DNA of 45,586 nt from Ignavibacteriae bacterium HGW-Ignavibacteriae-2 (GTDB lineage: Bacteria; Bacteroidota; Ignavibacteria; Ignavibacteriales; Melioribacteraceae), in the NCBI GenBank assembly GCA_002839805.1, contig PGYT01000019.1:1-45586 (forward strand), given 5' to 3'. The notes beneath the pieces are model-generated. The model was given only the letters and a program-made list of their open reading frames with translations, was not told where the DNA came from and made no database searches. A program made the position numbers and the translations under genes. This document shows positions 17,212-26,671 of this stretch, in pieces; positions within the stretch are counted from its first letter, which is position 1, and every line of letters starts with the position of its first letter.

Positions 17212-18852
17212 ACCTGTAGAAAATTTCTCGATATCAGGATTATTGTTGCAAACATCCAAAGAACGTGAAATATAATCTCTTGTTCTGGCAGGATCAATTA
17301 TTTCATCTACCCATAATCTGGCGGCCGCGTATAGAGGATCGCTTGTAGAGTCATAAGATTTTTTTACTTCATTTAGAATTTCGTTTTCTTCTGACTCTGA
17401 AATAATTTTCCCTTGTTTCTTCAATTGTTTAATTTTTATATCCAGTAAAACGCTGCTTGCCTGTGTGCCGCCCATAACGGCAATTTTCGCATTTGGATAA
17501 GCAAATATAAATCTTGGATCATAAGCTTTTCCACACATCGCGTAATTCCCTGCACCGAAACTATTCCCAACAATAATTGTTATTTTGGGCACAACGGAAT
17601 TAGCAACGGCATTTACCATTTTGGCGCCATCTTTAATAATGCCGCCATGTTCCGCATTACTACCGACCATAAATCCTGTAACGTCCTGTAAAAAAATAAG
17701 TGGAATTTTTTTCTGATTACAATTCATTATAAATCGGGCCGCTTTATCGGAACTATCAGAATAAATTACTCCGCCGATTTGCATTTCTTTTAATTCTGTT
17801 TTTACAATTTTTCTTTGATTTGCAACGATGCCAACAGCCCATCCGTCAATTCTGGCATAAGCTGTAATCAGTGTTTTTCCATATCCCGCTTTATACTCAT
17901 CAATTTCAGATTTATCAACTAAGTGGGCTAGTAGCTCGTAAGTATCATACCCTTCTGTTGTTTCTTTGGGGAGAATTCCGTAAATATTTTCAGTTGGGAA
18001 TAGGGGTTCTTCTGATTTAATCCTATTAAAATTCGCTTTTAACGAAGGTCCTGTTTTATCGGTTAATCTTCTAATTTGTTCCAGGCATTCATCATCATTT
18101 TTCATAACATAGTCAGTAACACCAGAGACATTGGATTGAACAACTGCACCGCCTAAACTTTCATTATCAATCTCTTCACCAATTGCGGCTTTAACAAGAT
18201 GCGGCCCCGCCAAAAACACCGAGCCTTCGCCCTCAACAATTAATGCTTCATCACTCATAATAGGAAGATAAGCTCCCCCTGCGACACAGGGTCCCATTAT
18301 TGCCGAAAGTTGAGGGACACCCATAGCGGATAATCGAGCGTTATTACGAAATATTCTGCCGAAGTGTTCTTTATCGGGGAAAATTTCCTCTTGCAATGGA
18401 AGAAATACTCCAGCACTATCCACTAGGTAAATAATGGGCAATCTGTTTTCCATAGCAATTTCCTGAGCACGCAAATTTTTCTTAGCAGTAAGTGGAAACC
18501 ACGCACCCGCTTTAACAGTTGCGTCATTTGCAACAATTAAATGGTCGCGTCCATTTAGTCTGCCGATTCCAAAAACAGTTCCCGCCGAAGGCGCGCCGCC
18601 GTATTCTTCATACATCCCGTATGCGGCAAAAGAATTCAATTCAATAAATTGGCTGTTTTTATCAATCAGTCTCGCTATACGTTCCCGAGCTGTAAGTTTC
18701 CCTTTAGCATGTTGGTGAGCAATGTATTTTTCGCCACCTCCAAGTTCAACTTGTCTTTTTATCGCTGTAATTTTTCTGACAAGATTTTTCTGATAATCTT
18801 CATTCAGAAAAAATTTCCCGTTCTTTTCTTTGTGTGAACCGAGTACTTTCAT
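17197..18852 (-). CDS. Acyl-CoA carboxylase carboxyltransferase, methylcrotonyl-CoA type
   Basis: Carboxyltransferase of a biotin-dependent acyl-CoA carboxylase, about 551 residues. The segment IFPDKEHFGRIFRNNARLS (about 168-186) and the lid-like GAPSAGTVFGIGR are characteristic of methylcrotonyl-CoA carboxylase beta (MccB). The oxyanion regions are GPCVAGGAYLPI (about 199-210) and GNSFGAGNYAMCG (about 436-448). The ATG at 18852 is preferred; an in-frame TTG at 18861 would add three residues. It follows the acyl-CoA dehydrogenase gene with an 11-base gap. In leucine breakdown this pair would be isovaleryl-CoA dehydrogenase plus MCC, but the biotin-carrying alpha subunit is not in the window, so substrate remains inferred. 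It is clearly distinct from the propionyl-type enzyme at 1.7 kb. Confidence 0.88.
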   Translation of the reverse strand: MKVLGSHKEKNGKFFLNEDYQKNLVRKITAIKRQVELGGGEKYIAHQHAKGKLTARERIARLIDKNSQFIELNSFAAYGMYEEYGGAPSAGTVFGIGRLNGRDHLIVANDATVKAGAWFPLTAKKNLRAQEIAMENRLPIIYLVDSAGVFLPLQEEIFPDKEHFGRIFRNNARLSAMGVPQLSAIMGPCVAGGAYLPIMSDEALIVEGEGSVFLAGPHLVKAAIGEEIDNESLGGAVVQSNVSGVTDYVMKNDDECLEQIRRLTDKTGPSLKANFNRIKSEEPLFPTENIYGILPKETTEGYDTYELLAHLVDKSEIDEYKAGYGKTLITAYARIDGWAVGIVANQRKIVKTELKEMQIGGVIYSDSSDKAARFIMNCNQKKIPLIFLQDVTGFMVGSNAEHGGIIKDGAKMVNAVANSVVPKITIIVGNSFGAGNYAMCGKAYDPRFIFAYPNAKIAVMGGTQASSVLLDIKIKQLKKQGKIISESEENEILNEVKKSYDSTSDPLYAAARLWVDEIIDPARTRDYISRSLDVCNNNPDIEKFSTGVIQT

Positions 18853-18863
18853 ATTTTTCAATT

Positions 18864-20030
18864 CTATTGGTTGATTAAATTTCGAGCTATAATTATTTTA
18901 TGTACCTCGGATGTACCTTCTCCTATTGTAAGCAATTTAACGTCTCTATAAAATTTTTCAACAGGGTAGTCTTTAGTAAAACCATATCCTCCGAAAATCT
19001 GAACTGACTCGTTGGCGGCTTTTGTCGCTATTTCGCTAGCAAAAAGTTTCGCGATTGAAGCTTCCTTATTTATATCCTTACCCGCGTCTTTATTAAACGC
19101 GGCTTTATAGGTCATTAACCTTGCCGCTTCCAGCTCCGTTGCAATATCCGCAAGTTTAAATTGGATAGCCTGGAAATCAAAAATTGGTTTTTTGAACTGT
19201 TTTCTTTCCTGTGCGTATTTTACAGAATTTTCGAGACATCCTCTAGTAAGTCCAATACTTAAAGCGGCAATTGAAATTCTTCCGCCTTCAAGTATTTTCA
19301 TAGCTTGTATAAATCCGTCTCCTTCTTCTCCGATAAGATTTTCAGCGGGAACTTTACAATTTTCGAAAATCAACTGCGTGGTCTCGCTTGCCCGCATACC
19401 CAATTTATTTTCTTTTTTCCCTGAGGAAAAGCCTGATGTCCCTTTTTCAACAATGAAAGCAGAAATACCTTTTTTGCCTTTCTCCTTTTCGGTTATTGCC
19501 ATTACAACTGCAATTTCACCTACATTTCCGTGAGTAATAAAATTTTTAGTACCGTTTAATATATAGTAATCACCATCTTTAACGGCGGTAGTCGATAAAG
19601 CCGCGGCATCGCTTCCCGAACCGGGTTCAGTAAGACCCCAGGCGCCAATTTTTCTTCCGGAAGCCAGGTCGGGCAAATATTTTGTTTTTAATTCTTCATT
19701 TGCGAAAAGATTTATATGATTCGTGCACAATCCATTATGGGCGGCAACTGATAACGATATAGAGGGGTCTATAAATGCAAGTTCCTCTACGATAATGGCA
19801 TATTCAATGTAACCGAGGTTTGAACCACCAAATTTTTCTGGAACAAGTATGCCCATAAATCCCAGCTCACCTAACTCGCTCAGTATTTTTTTTGGGAATT
19901 CTTGTTTTTCGTCGTATTCCATAAAAACGGGTTTAATTTTTTGATGAGCGAAGTTTTTTATGGATTCCCTAATTATATTCTGTTCTTCGGAATATGAAAG
20001 TATAAAACGGTCTTGAGTTAAATTTTCCAT
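18864..20030 (-). CDS. Acyl-CoA dehydrogenase
   Basis: FAD enzyme that introduces the alpha-beta double bond into acyl-CoA and passes electrons to ETF. The 388-residue length is typical. Visible are WGLTEPGSGSDAA (about 131-143, FAD/substrate binding), GEIAVVMAIT, YAQERKQFKKPI (about 270-281) and the C-terminal IFGGYGFTKDYPVEKFYRD. The sequence IGEGTSEVH near residue 370 keeps the glutamate used as base in short- and medium-chain enzymes; isovaleryl-CoA dehydrogenases usually have a small residue there. AAGGAA precedes the ATG. It lies between meaB and the MCC-type carboxyltransferase, which suggests branched-chain or short-chain acyl-CoA breakdown. Confidence 0.93.
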   Translation of the reverse strand: MENLTQDRFILSYSEEQNIIRESIKNFAHQKIKPVFMEYDEKQEFPKKILSELGELGFMGILVPEKFGGSNLGYIEYAIIVEELAFIDPSISLSVAAHNGLCTNHINLFANEELKTKYLPDLASGRKIGAWGLTEPGSGSDAAALSTTAVKDGDYYILNGTKNFITHGNVGEIAVVMAITEKEKGKKGISAFIVEKGTSGFSSGKKENKLGMRASETTQLIFENCKVPAENLIGEEGDGFIQAMKILEGGRISIAALSIGLTRGCLENSVKYAQERKQFKKPIFDFQAIQFKLADIATELEAARLMTYKAAFNKDAGKDINKEASIAKLFASEIATKAANESVQIFGGYGFTKDYPVEKFYRDVKLLTIGEGTSEVHKIIIARNLINQ

Positions 20031-20045
20031 TTTATTTCCTTAATT

Positions 20046-20996
20046 CTATGAATTAAAAATCCTGTAAATTTCATCGGCAAGTTCATAAGGTGACTTTTTC
20101 CCTTCTGTAACCTGATAAATATTTGCTAAAAGATATTCTTTTGTACTCTTTCTCCATAGTTCCTGGCTGAATTTTGAAATGATAATTTCTTCTATTCTGC
20201 TTATAAAGTGTTTAGAACGGTTTTTATTTAAGAGGTCTGTGGAAACCAAATAATCTCTATGATTTTGAATAACGTCAACTAGTTCAGTAATTCCAATATT
20301 CATTGAGGCTGTTGTTTTAACTATTTCAGGTGTCCACGATGAAGGATCTCTGAATTTTAGATGCGTCATACTTTTAAGTGACGTAAACGCGCTGTCGGCC
20401 CCCGGTCGGTCGGATTTATTAAGTACAAAAACATCCGCTATTTCCATTAAGCCGGCTTTCATGGCTTGAATCGAATCGCCTGATTCTGGAACGAGACAGA
20501 CAACTGTGGTATCCGCAGTTTTCGCTATATCCAACTCCGATTGGCCGACTCCCACAGTTTCAAAAATTACAAAATCGTAGCCGGCCGCATCAAGCACGTC
20601 ACCAGCCTCGGCAGCTTTTTTACTCAATCCGCCCAGGCTTCCGCGGCTTGCCATGCTGCGTATTAATACTAATTCATCAGTCCCTATCTCACTCATACGT
20701 ATACGATCGCCTAACAAAGCTCCGCCGGTAAAAGGGCTTGTAGGATCAACAGCAATAATGCCAACACTTTTTTTTTGCGAGCGGAATATTTTGGTTAGTT
20801 GATTTGTTATTGTTGATTTGCCAGCGCCCGGAGGACCAGTAATTCCAATTCGATATGCGTTGCCGGTTTTCCTGAAAATATGATTCTGTAATTCCGTTAA
20901 GTCTGCTGAGTTGTTATTTTCGATAAGTGTAATTATGCGGGCGACTGATATTTTGCTGCGTACCGATAAATTTTCGATCAACGAATTAATAGTCAT
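20046..20996 (-). CDS. meaB: Methylmalonyl-CoA mutase-associated GTPase MeaB
   Basis: G-protein chaperone (MeaB/ArgK family) that protects and gates cobalamin loading of methylmalonyl-CoA mutase. The 316-residue length is typical. G1 is GPPGAGKST (54-62). Also visible are VDPTSPFTGGALLGDRIRM (about 83-101), FETVGVGQSELD (G3 region) and VLNKSDRPGADS (G4 NKxD). Its ATG overlaps the nadD stop by 4 bases. The mutase genes are not in the window, but the propionyl-CoA-type carboxyltransferase at 1.7 kb belongs to the same route. Older annotations call this family an arginine/ornithine transport kinase (ArgK), which is not correct for it. Confidence 0.96.
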   Translation of the reverse strand: MTINSLIENLSVRSKISVARIITLIENNNSADLTELQNHIFRKTGNAYRIGITGPPGAGKSTITNQLTKIFRSQKKSVGIIAVDPTSPFTGGALLGDRIRMSEIGTDELVLIRSMASRGSLGGLSKKAAEAGDVLDAAGYDFVIFETVGVGQSELDIAKTADTTVVCLVPESGDSIQAMKAGLMEIADVFVLNKSDRPGADSAFTSLKSMTHLKFRDPSSWTPEIVKTTASMNIGITELVDVIQNHRDYLVSTDLLNKNRSKHFISRIEEIIISKFSQELWRKSTKEYLLANIYQVTEGKKSPYELADEIYRIFNS

Positions 20997-21580
20997 AAAT
21001 TTTTTGGTTGGTATAACTTATTACTCATAATATAGTCTTTTACTTTTTCAGGTACAAGAAAGTCGATAGGTAAATTCTTCAGTAGTCTTTCTCTAATAAT
21101 TGAAGAAGAAATATCAATGACCGGAGTATCCACATAAACGGCTTTTTTCATAAACGTATTCTCTGTTAGGGGGGTAGTATCAATTTTTCGTTTCATTACA
21201 ATTACGTTTGCAAGGCTAAAAATCTTATCAGGGTTTTTCCACTTATCAAAAACCGCTATATTATCGTATCCTACAATCAAATCGATAGAATCGTATAAAG
21301 TTTTAAAATATTCTAAAGTATCTATAGTATAAGATACTCCTCCCCGTTCAATCTCAAACGCTGAACAATCAAACTTAGTGTGATTTTTAATAGCGGTTTT
21401 AATCATAGCGAGTCTATGTTCGGCACTAATTGAATATTGACCGATTTTAAGCGGTGATATATAACAGGGAACAAAAATAATTTTTTCCAATTTACGCTGT
21501 TCTAAAACATTGGAAATTGTTATCAAATGTCCGTTATGTATAGGATCGAATGTTCCCCCAAAAATACCAATGTGACTCAT
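20993..21580 (-). CDS. nadD: Nicotinate-nucleotide adenylyltransferase
   Basis: Forms deamido-NAD from nicotinate mononucleotide and ATP, a universal NAD step. The 195-residue length is typical. The nucleotidyltransferase motif GGTFDPIHNGHL (8-19) and the C-terminal ISSSIIRERL (about 157-166) are diagnostic. GGAG lies eight bases before the ATG. It is packed 1 base after the PrsW-type gene and overlaps meaB by 4 bases, so its expression is tied to an otherwise unrelated set. Confidence 0.95.
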   Translation of the reverse strand: MSHIGIFGGTFDPIHNGHLITISNVLEQRKLEKIIFVPCYISPLKIGQYSISAEHRLAMIKTAIKNHTKFDCSAFEIERGGVSYTIDTLEYFKTLYDSIDLIVGYDNIAVFDKWKNPDKIFSLANVIVMKRKIDTTPLTENTFMKKAVYVDTPVIDISSSIIRERLLKNLPIDFLVPEKVKDYIMSNKLYQPKNL

Positions 21581-21581
21581 T

Positions 21582-22514
21582 CTACTCCGTTTTTTCTTTC
21601 GATTTCAATAAATTAATAACTTTTTCGCGTAAAAGTTTAATTTCTTCCATTAGACTTTCATCATTTCTATAAATTTTTAATTGTCTTTTTCTGAATGCAA
21701 GCATAGTGGAATATTTTATAAAACTTTTTCTAAATGGTTCTTCGATCCATCCTTCTTTAAATCTTTTATCCGAAGCAACAATCATACGAATATCCTCAGG
21801 CATTTCATCAATTAATTCTGTTTGTAATATCCTGCGTTCCAAAAGCAAGGAAATTTTAAACATCAAAATAAATAAACATATCAAAATTAAAAGAAATAGA
21901 AATCCAAAAATATACGTCGAATTAAAACTGACAAAGATATTCCAAACTGCATGAATAAAAATAGCAAGGGAAATGCCGGCAGTTATGATGATACGTTTAT
22001 ATTTAACGGTTGAAAATTTCAAATAACCTAAAATTGCGCCGAATATACCTGTACTAATACAATGCATTAGTGCCGAAAAACATGTTCGGATAAGTACTAA
22101 TCCAAACCATTCTGAAAATGTATCGCCGTACGTTATATAGTAGAAAAAATTTTCTGTCATCCCAAATCCTAAACCGATTGCTGCGCCATAAACCAAACCG
22201 TCCGTAATATTGTCCATCCGTTTGTCAGAGTAACTTTTCCTGAAATATATACCTTTTGTAATTTCTTCAAGCACCGGCGCTGTAATTATTGTCATTAATA
22301 AGGGATAATAATTTTGGCCGAAGGATATATCGAGCAACCATTCTATTGCTGAACTTCCCAAAACAGCAAAAATAATGGCGCCGAAAGCTCCCCACAGAAA
22401 ATGGGAAATTACAAACTTTAGCGGTTCCGGCTCATACTTATCCATTTTCCAAATAATGAATAAATACACAACCATTGGAATAAAAGATGCGACAATTGAA
22501 GCGGCAATCAGCAT
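21582..22514 (-). CDS. PrsW-family intramembrane protease
   Basis: A multi-spanning membrane protein of 310 residues with about eight hydrophobic segments and a cytoplasmic basic/acidic C-terminal helix. The PrsW/CAAX-protease-like motifs are present: APVLEEITKG (EExxK, 83-87), GFGMTENFF (FxxxE, Glu121) and later histidines in ALMHCIST (His151) and FIHAVWN. In Bacillus, PrsW cuts the anti-sigma factor RsiW (site-1 cleavage). A membrane anti-sigma protein is encoded 6 kb downstream, but nothing shows it is the target. It overlaps the ABC-2 permease gene by 7 bases, suggesting coupled translation. Catalytic class is by family, not by experiment here. Confidence 0.86.
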   Translation of the reverse strand: MLIAASIVASFIPMVVYLFIIWKMDKYEPEPLKFVISHFLWGAFGAIIFAVLGSSAIEWLLDISFGQNYYPLLMTIITAPVLEEITKGIYFRKSYSDKRMDNITDGLVYGAAIGLGFGMTENFFYYITYGDTFSEWFGLVLIRTCFSALMHCISTGIFGAILGYLKFSTVKYKRIIITAGISLAIFIHAVWNIFVSFNSTYIFGFLFLLILICLFILMFKISLLLERRILQTELIDEMPEDIRMIVASDKRFKEGWIEEPFRKSFIKYSTMLAFRKRQLKIYRNDESLMEEIKLLREKVINLLKSKEKTE

Positions 22515-23719
22515 TCTGTTTTTCTGTTCATCATTTTAAAATTTTTAAATGAAAAATTTCCACTTCTAATCAAAATAGATGCGTCGTATAATTTTGCTGA
22601 AATCAATACAGAAATATATATAGATGCTATAAGTATAAAAATGCTGAGCATTATCTCCAACATTGAAACCGAACCGGCAGATGATCTTAAAATACCTATC
22701 GGAGCGGCTGTAAAAGGAATTATAGCCAATACTTTGGCTAAAAATGATTCCGGACTTTGTAAAATATTTACAGATAGTAGTAACGGGAAAATTATTACTA
22801 TACTTAATAATGACGTTGCCTGTTGAGCCTGATATTCATTTGAAATGAGCGAACCTGCACCAAGAAAAATTGTACTGTATAATAAATAACCTAATAGGAA
22901 ATAAATAAGCTGTAATACAAAGTATCCGGAAACCGATTGAAGTATAGAAAAATTTGAGAGAAAAATTAAACCGAATAAAAGCCAGATAATGGTTTGAAAA
23001 AGTCCAATAAGAACAAGCCCGAATAATTTACCTCCGACAAGTTCTTTGCTGCTGCAGCTTGAAAGGTATAATTCGATAAGTCCGTTAGACTTCTCATACA
23101 GCATACTTCTTACAAAAGTGCCTCCTGAGGATAACGTTAAAAAAGCCAGCAAAACAATAAGTGAAAAAGAATAAAAAAATATATTCAGTGAGGTAGATAA
23201 GTTTTCGGACTCAACAAGAATTGGTGAAATATCAAAGGTAAATTGATTTGTGAGATTTAGCTTATCCTGAAATTTATTAAGCGAGACCTTAATTAATAAA
23301 TTTTGCAACAGAAGCATATCGGCAGCGCTTAATTCTTTGTTATGAAATAAATCTGTTGAATTACTCTGGTTATTGAAAAGAACTAAACCATCGGCGATTC
23401 CAGCTTTCACCTTATTTTTTGCCCACGTAACCTGCTCATCAGTATCGCCATCTTTAATCATTTTAAAGAAAATAAATCTGGATTCTCGCTCTGATATTCT
23501 GTTTTTTTCTTCAAGTAATCTGAATTCCTGCTCATCTATATTAACAAAACCTATTAAGCGCAAATTATTTGTAGGGTGTTCGGAAGTTAACATGGTGGGC
23601 GCAAGACTTAGTATAATTACGACAAGTGGAAACAGAAGAGTAAAAATAAGAAATGATTTTTTTCTTACTTTTTCTTTAAATTCCCATATTGCAATAGCTA
23701 ATGATTTTCTACTTATCAC
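22508..23719 (-). CDS. ABC-2 type permease (NatB-like)
   Basis: Inner-membrane permease of an ABC exporter, 403 residues. A first helix near residues 18-40 is followed by a large extracytoplasmic region (about 45-175). Five further hydrophobic segments follow, with the conserved-type loop YEKSNGLIELYLSS (about 211-224), as in NatB-like sodium/drug exporters. It starts with GTG at 23719 and has no evident ribosome binding site. The ATPase that such permeases need is not adjacent on either side, so it must be encoded elsewhere or shared. It heads the minus-strand run towards prsW, nadD and meaB. Confidence 0.85.
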   Translation of the reverse strand: MISRKSLAIAIWEFKEKVRKKSFLIFTLLFPLVVIILSLAPTMLTSEHPTNNLRLIGFVNIDEQEFRLLEEKNRISERESRFIFFKMIKDGDTDEQVTWAKNKVKAGIADGLVLFNNQSNSTDLFHNKELSAADMLLLQNLLIKVSLNKFQDKLNLTNQFTFDISPILVESENLSTSLNIFFYSFSLIVLLAFLTLSSGGTFVRSMLYEKSNGLIELYLSSCSSKELVGGKLFGLVLIGLFQTIIWLLFGLIFLSNFSILQSVSGYFVLQLIYFLLGYLLYSTIFLGAGSLISNEYQAQQATSLLSIVIIFPLLLSVNILQSPESFLAKVLAIIPFTAAPIGILRSSAGSVSMLEIMLSIFILIASIYISVLISAKLYDASILIRSGNFSFKNFKMMNRKTEC

Positions 23720-23871
23720 AACAAAAATATATTGGTTTGTAAACTTTAAATATAGTTTAATTTTTGGTTATTATTTTCTTGATCAAAACTTCTTTGTTAA
23801 TTAATTTGATATTCATTCTCTTTTTGTGGTAAATTCATGTAAAACAACAATTTTTCAGGTTATAGAATCTC

Positions 23872-23902
23872 TTGCTTAATAAAATGACTGTTAGTATATT
23901 TG
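23872..23902 (+). promoter_or_regulatory. Bacteroidota-type promoter of the fatty-acid operon
   Basis: TATATTTG at 23895-23902 fits the TAnnTTTG -7 box exactly. A TTG at 23872-23874 sits 20 bases upstream, the expected distance for the -33 box. The ATG of the yceD-like gene is at 23930, so the leader would be about 20 bases. The site lies in the 210-base divergent gap after the ABC-2 permease start. Confidence 0.5.
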
Positions 23903-23929
23903 CAAGATAATTTTTTTTGGTTCTATATA

Positions 23930-24433
23930 ATGATTATCAAGTTTACAAACTATTCGGATGGAATTCACGAATTTGAGCTTGTAAAAAAAGCCAAGGATCT
24001 TCATCTTGAAGAGCCATTTATAAATGATGTTCATATAAATTGTAAAATGGATAAATCTCACAGCCAATTGGTATTGAGCTGTGATTTATCGGTAGACGTT
24101 AAATTAACTTGTGACCGGTGCGCTGATGATTTTGAAAGTAAATTTGAAAATCATTTCGACAACATTTATCTTTTCGGAAGGGAAGAAGAACCTCTTGAAG
24201 ATATAGATGTTTATCAGCTAGCTCCTGAAGCGGATAAAATAGATTTAAGTGAAGACGTTAAAGAATACGCTAATTTGGCATTACCGATGAAAATTCTTTG
24301 TTCAGAGGATTGCCTGGGTTTATGCCCTAAGTGCGGTAAAAATTTGAATGAACAAACTTGTGGCTGTTCCAAAGATAATGTTTCAAATGTTTGGGAACCA
24401 CTTCAAAAATTGAAAGATAAATTAAATAAATAA
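23930..24433 (+). CDS. yceD: DUF177 / YceD-like protein
   Basis: A protein of 167 residues with a C-terminal cysteine-rich segment (LCSEDCLGLCPKCGKNL, then CGC) and an inner CDRCADDF pair, as in the YceD/DUF177 family. This family is almost always encoded directly before rpmF and has been linked to 23S rRNA or ribosome biogenesis. The ATG at 23930 is chosen; an upstream TTG at 23900 would overlap the promoter box. The next gene, rpmF, begins 17 bases later. The arrangement with rpmF, plsX and fab genes confirms the call. Confidence 0.9.
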   Translation: MIIKFTNYSDGIHEFELVKKAKDLHLEEPFINDVHINCKMDKSHSQLVLSCDLSVDVKLTCDRCADDFESKFENHFDNIYLFGREEEPLEDIDVYQLAPEADKIDLSEDVKEYANLALPMKILCSEDCLGLCPKCGKNLNEQTCGCSKDNVSNVWEPLQKLKDKLNK

Positions 24434-24450
24434 ACATAGGTAGTTGAGAA

Positions 24451-24630
24451 ATGGCACATCCAAAGAGAAAGATTTCCAAGAGTAGACGCGATAAGAGAAG
24501 AACTCACTATAAAGCAGCAGCTCCTACGTTAACTTCGTGCTCTAATTGCGGTGACATGAAAATGAGTCACAGAGCTTGTCCAAGCTGCGGGTATTATGCC
24601 GGCAGATCAATGTTTGTTCCGGAATCTTAA
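24451..24630 (+). CDS. rpmF: 50S ribosomal protein L32
   Basis: A small ribosomal protein of 59 residues. It starts [20 protein letters not shown], the standard L32 N-terminus, and contains two CxxC pairs (CSNC and CPSC), so it is the zinc-binding form. It lies 17 bases after yceD and 12 bases before plsX, the classical order. The ribosome binding site is weak. Confidence 0.98.
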   Translation: MAHPKRKISKSRRDKRRTHYKAAAPTLTSCSNCGDMKMSHRACPSCGYYAGRSMFVPES

Positions 24631-24642
24631 TCAAATCATTCG

Positions 24643-25680
24643 ATGAGTTCAACAATTAATCCAAAATGCATTATTGCAGTAGATGCGATGGGGGGAGATT
24701 ACGCCCCTCGCAATGCTGTCCTTGGAGCTATTGATGCATTTAAATCCAGCCCGGATTTTGAGCTATTGCTTGTGGGTAAAAAAGATTCTATACAGGAAAT
24801 ATTAAGCGAGAATAATCTTGAATTTGATTCAGATAAAATTATTCATGCTGAGCAAATAATAGAAATGCACGATTCACCTACAACCTCACTAAAACTTAAA
24901 TCTGATTCTTCAATCGTTGTCGGCTCCAAACTTGTAAAAGATAAAAAAGCCCACGCTTTTGTTAGCGCTGGCAATACTGGTGCAATGATGGCCGCCTCAA
25001 CTCTGATCACTGGCAGAATTAAGGGTGTTAGCAGACCTACAATGGGTGCGGCATTACCGACAGCAAAAGGGGGTGTCTGTTATGTTTACGATGTTGGCGC
25101 TAGTGTTGACAGTAAACCCGATCACCTTTTTGAATACGCGGTTATGGCGTCAATATTTGTTTCTGAAATTGAAGGAGTTAAAAATCCTACTATCGGTCTG
25201 TTGAGTGTCGGTGAAGAGTCTGAAAAAGGGAATGAAGCCACTAAAGCAGCGCACAAACTTATAAAAAATTCCAATCTTAATTTTATCGGAAATGTTGAGG
25301 GTCGTGACGTACTTAAAGGTGATATTAATATTGTTATTTGCGACGGATTTGTTGGAAATATATTGCTTAAATTTGCCGAAAGTGTTATAGGATTGTTAAA
25401 AGGGAAAATGCGAATTTATGCCGATAAAAGTATAACTAATAAACTAAGAGCCTTACTTGCAAAAGGAACACTTAAAGGGGCCCTTACTGGGATGGATTAT
25501 CAGGAGTATGGGGGTGTTCCGTTATTAGGGATAAATGGTATCAGTATAATAGGGCACGGTTCAAGCTCGCCATTAGCCATCAAAAATATGATATTGAAAG
25601 CCAAAGAAATGTACGACAAAAATTTAATCCAAAAAATTGAAGAATCGTTAAAGTTTTACACGGAAAAAAATAATGACTAA
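24643..25680 (+). CDS. plsX: Phosphate acyltransferase PlsX
   Basis: Converts acyl-ACP to acyl-phosphate, the donor for PlsY in phospholipid synthesis. The 345-residue length is typical. Motifs visible are [12 protein letters not shown] (about 11-22), [12 protein letters not shown] (about 108-119), [14 protein letters not shown] (about 186-199) and [10 protein letters not shown] (about 231-240). It acts peripherally at the membrane. The fabH start overlaps its end by 8 bases. Confidence 0.97.
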   Translation: MSSTINPKCIIAVDAMGGDYAPRNAVLGAIDAFKSSPDFELLLVGKKDSIQEILSENNLEFDSDKIIHAEQIIEMHDSPTTSLKLKSDSSIVVGSKLVKDKKAHAFVSAGNTGAMMAASTLITGRIKGVSRPTMGAALPTAKGGVCYVYDVGASVDSKPDHLFEYAVMASIFVSEIEGVKNPTIGLLSVGEESEKGNEATKAAHKLIKNSNLNFIGNVEGRDVLKGDINIVICDGFVGNILLKFAESVIGLLKGKMRIYADKSITNKLRALLAKGTLKGALTGMDYQEYGGVPLLGINGISIIGHGSSSPLAIKNMILKAKEMYDKNLIQKIEESLKFYTEKNND

Positions 25681-26671
25681 AAAAATAAATGCTGCAATAA
25701 CTGGCGTTGGGATGTATGTTCCCGACAAAGTACTTGACAATAAATATTTTGAATCTATAGTTGATACAAATGATGAGTGGATAATGACTCGTACCGGTAT
25801 CAAAGAGAGAAGAATTCTGGAGCAAGGTGCTACAAGTGATCTTGCCGCCGGTGCGATTAAAAATTTATTGGAAACAACGGGTACAGATCCTGAAGAAATT
25901 GATTTGATAATTGTTGCCACAGTTACACCCGATATGTTTTTCCCGGCGACAGCATGTTTGGTGCAAAATAAAGTTGGTGCAAAAAATGCTTGGGGATTCG
26001 ACCTCTCCGCAGCGTGCTCTGGATTTTTATTTGCTCTGGATACAGGATCAAAATTTATAGAGGCCGGTACTCATAAAAAGGTAATTGTTGTAGGTGCCGA
26101 CAAAATGAGCTCCATAGTTGATTATACTGATAGAAATACATGTATTTTGTTTGGAGATGCTGGCTCCGCGGTGCTTCTGGAACCAAATGAAGATTTGAAT
26201 TTTGGTTTACAAAACTCGATTTTAAAAGTTGATGGTTCCGGTTCTGAAGCACTTCACATGAAAGCGGGAGGAAGCGCTATGCCATCAAGTCATGAAACCA
26301 TTGACAACAAGTATCATTATATATATCAAGATGGAAAAGCTGTATTCAAAGTGGCGGTTAAAGGAATGGCTGATGTGTCAGTTGAAATTCTTGAAAAAAA
26401 TAATTTAACCGGTGACGATATTGCCTGGTTAGTGCCTCATCAGGCTAATCTTAGAATTATTGACGCTACTGCTAAAAGGATGGGGCTGCCAAAAGAACGT
26501 GTAACGATTAATATAGACAAATATGGCAATACCACAGCCGCTACAATTCCGCTTTGTTTAACTGAATATTACAGAGATGGAAAAATTAAGAAGGGCGATA
26601 AACTTGTTCTTGCAGCTTTCGGCGGTGGTTTTACTTGGGGCGCAAGGTATCTGGTTTGGAGTATGGACTAA
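25673..26671 (+). CDS. fabH: 3-oxoacyl-ACP synthase III
   Basis: Starts fatty-acid chains by condensing acetyl-CoA (or a branched acyl-CoA) with malonyl-ACP. The 332-residue length is normal. The catalytic triad is Cys115 ([10 protein letters not shown]), His256 (VPHQANLRI) and Asn286 ([10 protein letters not shown]). The ending [14 protein letters not shown] is diagnostic. It overlaps plsX by 8 bases, and its TAA shares an A with the fabD ATG (TAATG). Branched-chain acyl-CoA enzymes encoded at 17-20 kb make branched primers possible, but the primer preference is not readable. Confidence 0.97.
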   Translation: MTKKINAAITGVGMYVPDKVLDNKYFESIVDTNDEWIMTRTGIKERRILEQGATSDLAAGAIKNLLETTGTDPEEIDLIIVATVTPDMFFPATACLVQNKVGAKNAWGFDLSAACSGFLFALDTGSKFIEAGTHKKVIVVGADKMSSIVDYTDRNTCILFGDAGSAVLLEPNEDLNFGLQNSILKVDGSGSEALHMKAGGSAMPSSHETIDNKYHYIYQDGKAVFKVAVKGMADVSVEILEKNNLTGDDIAWLVPHQANLRIIDATAKRMGLPKERVTINIDKYGNTTAATIPLCLTEYYRDGKIKKGDKLVLAAFGGGFTWGARYLVWSMD

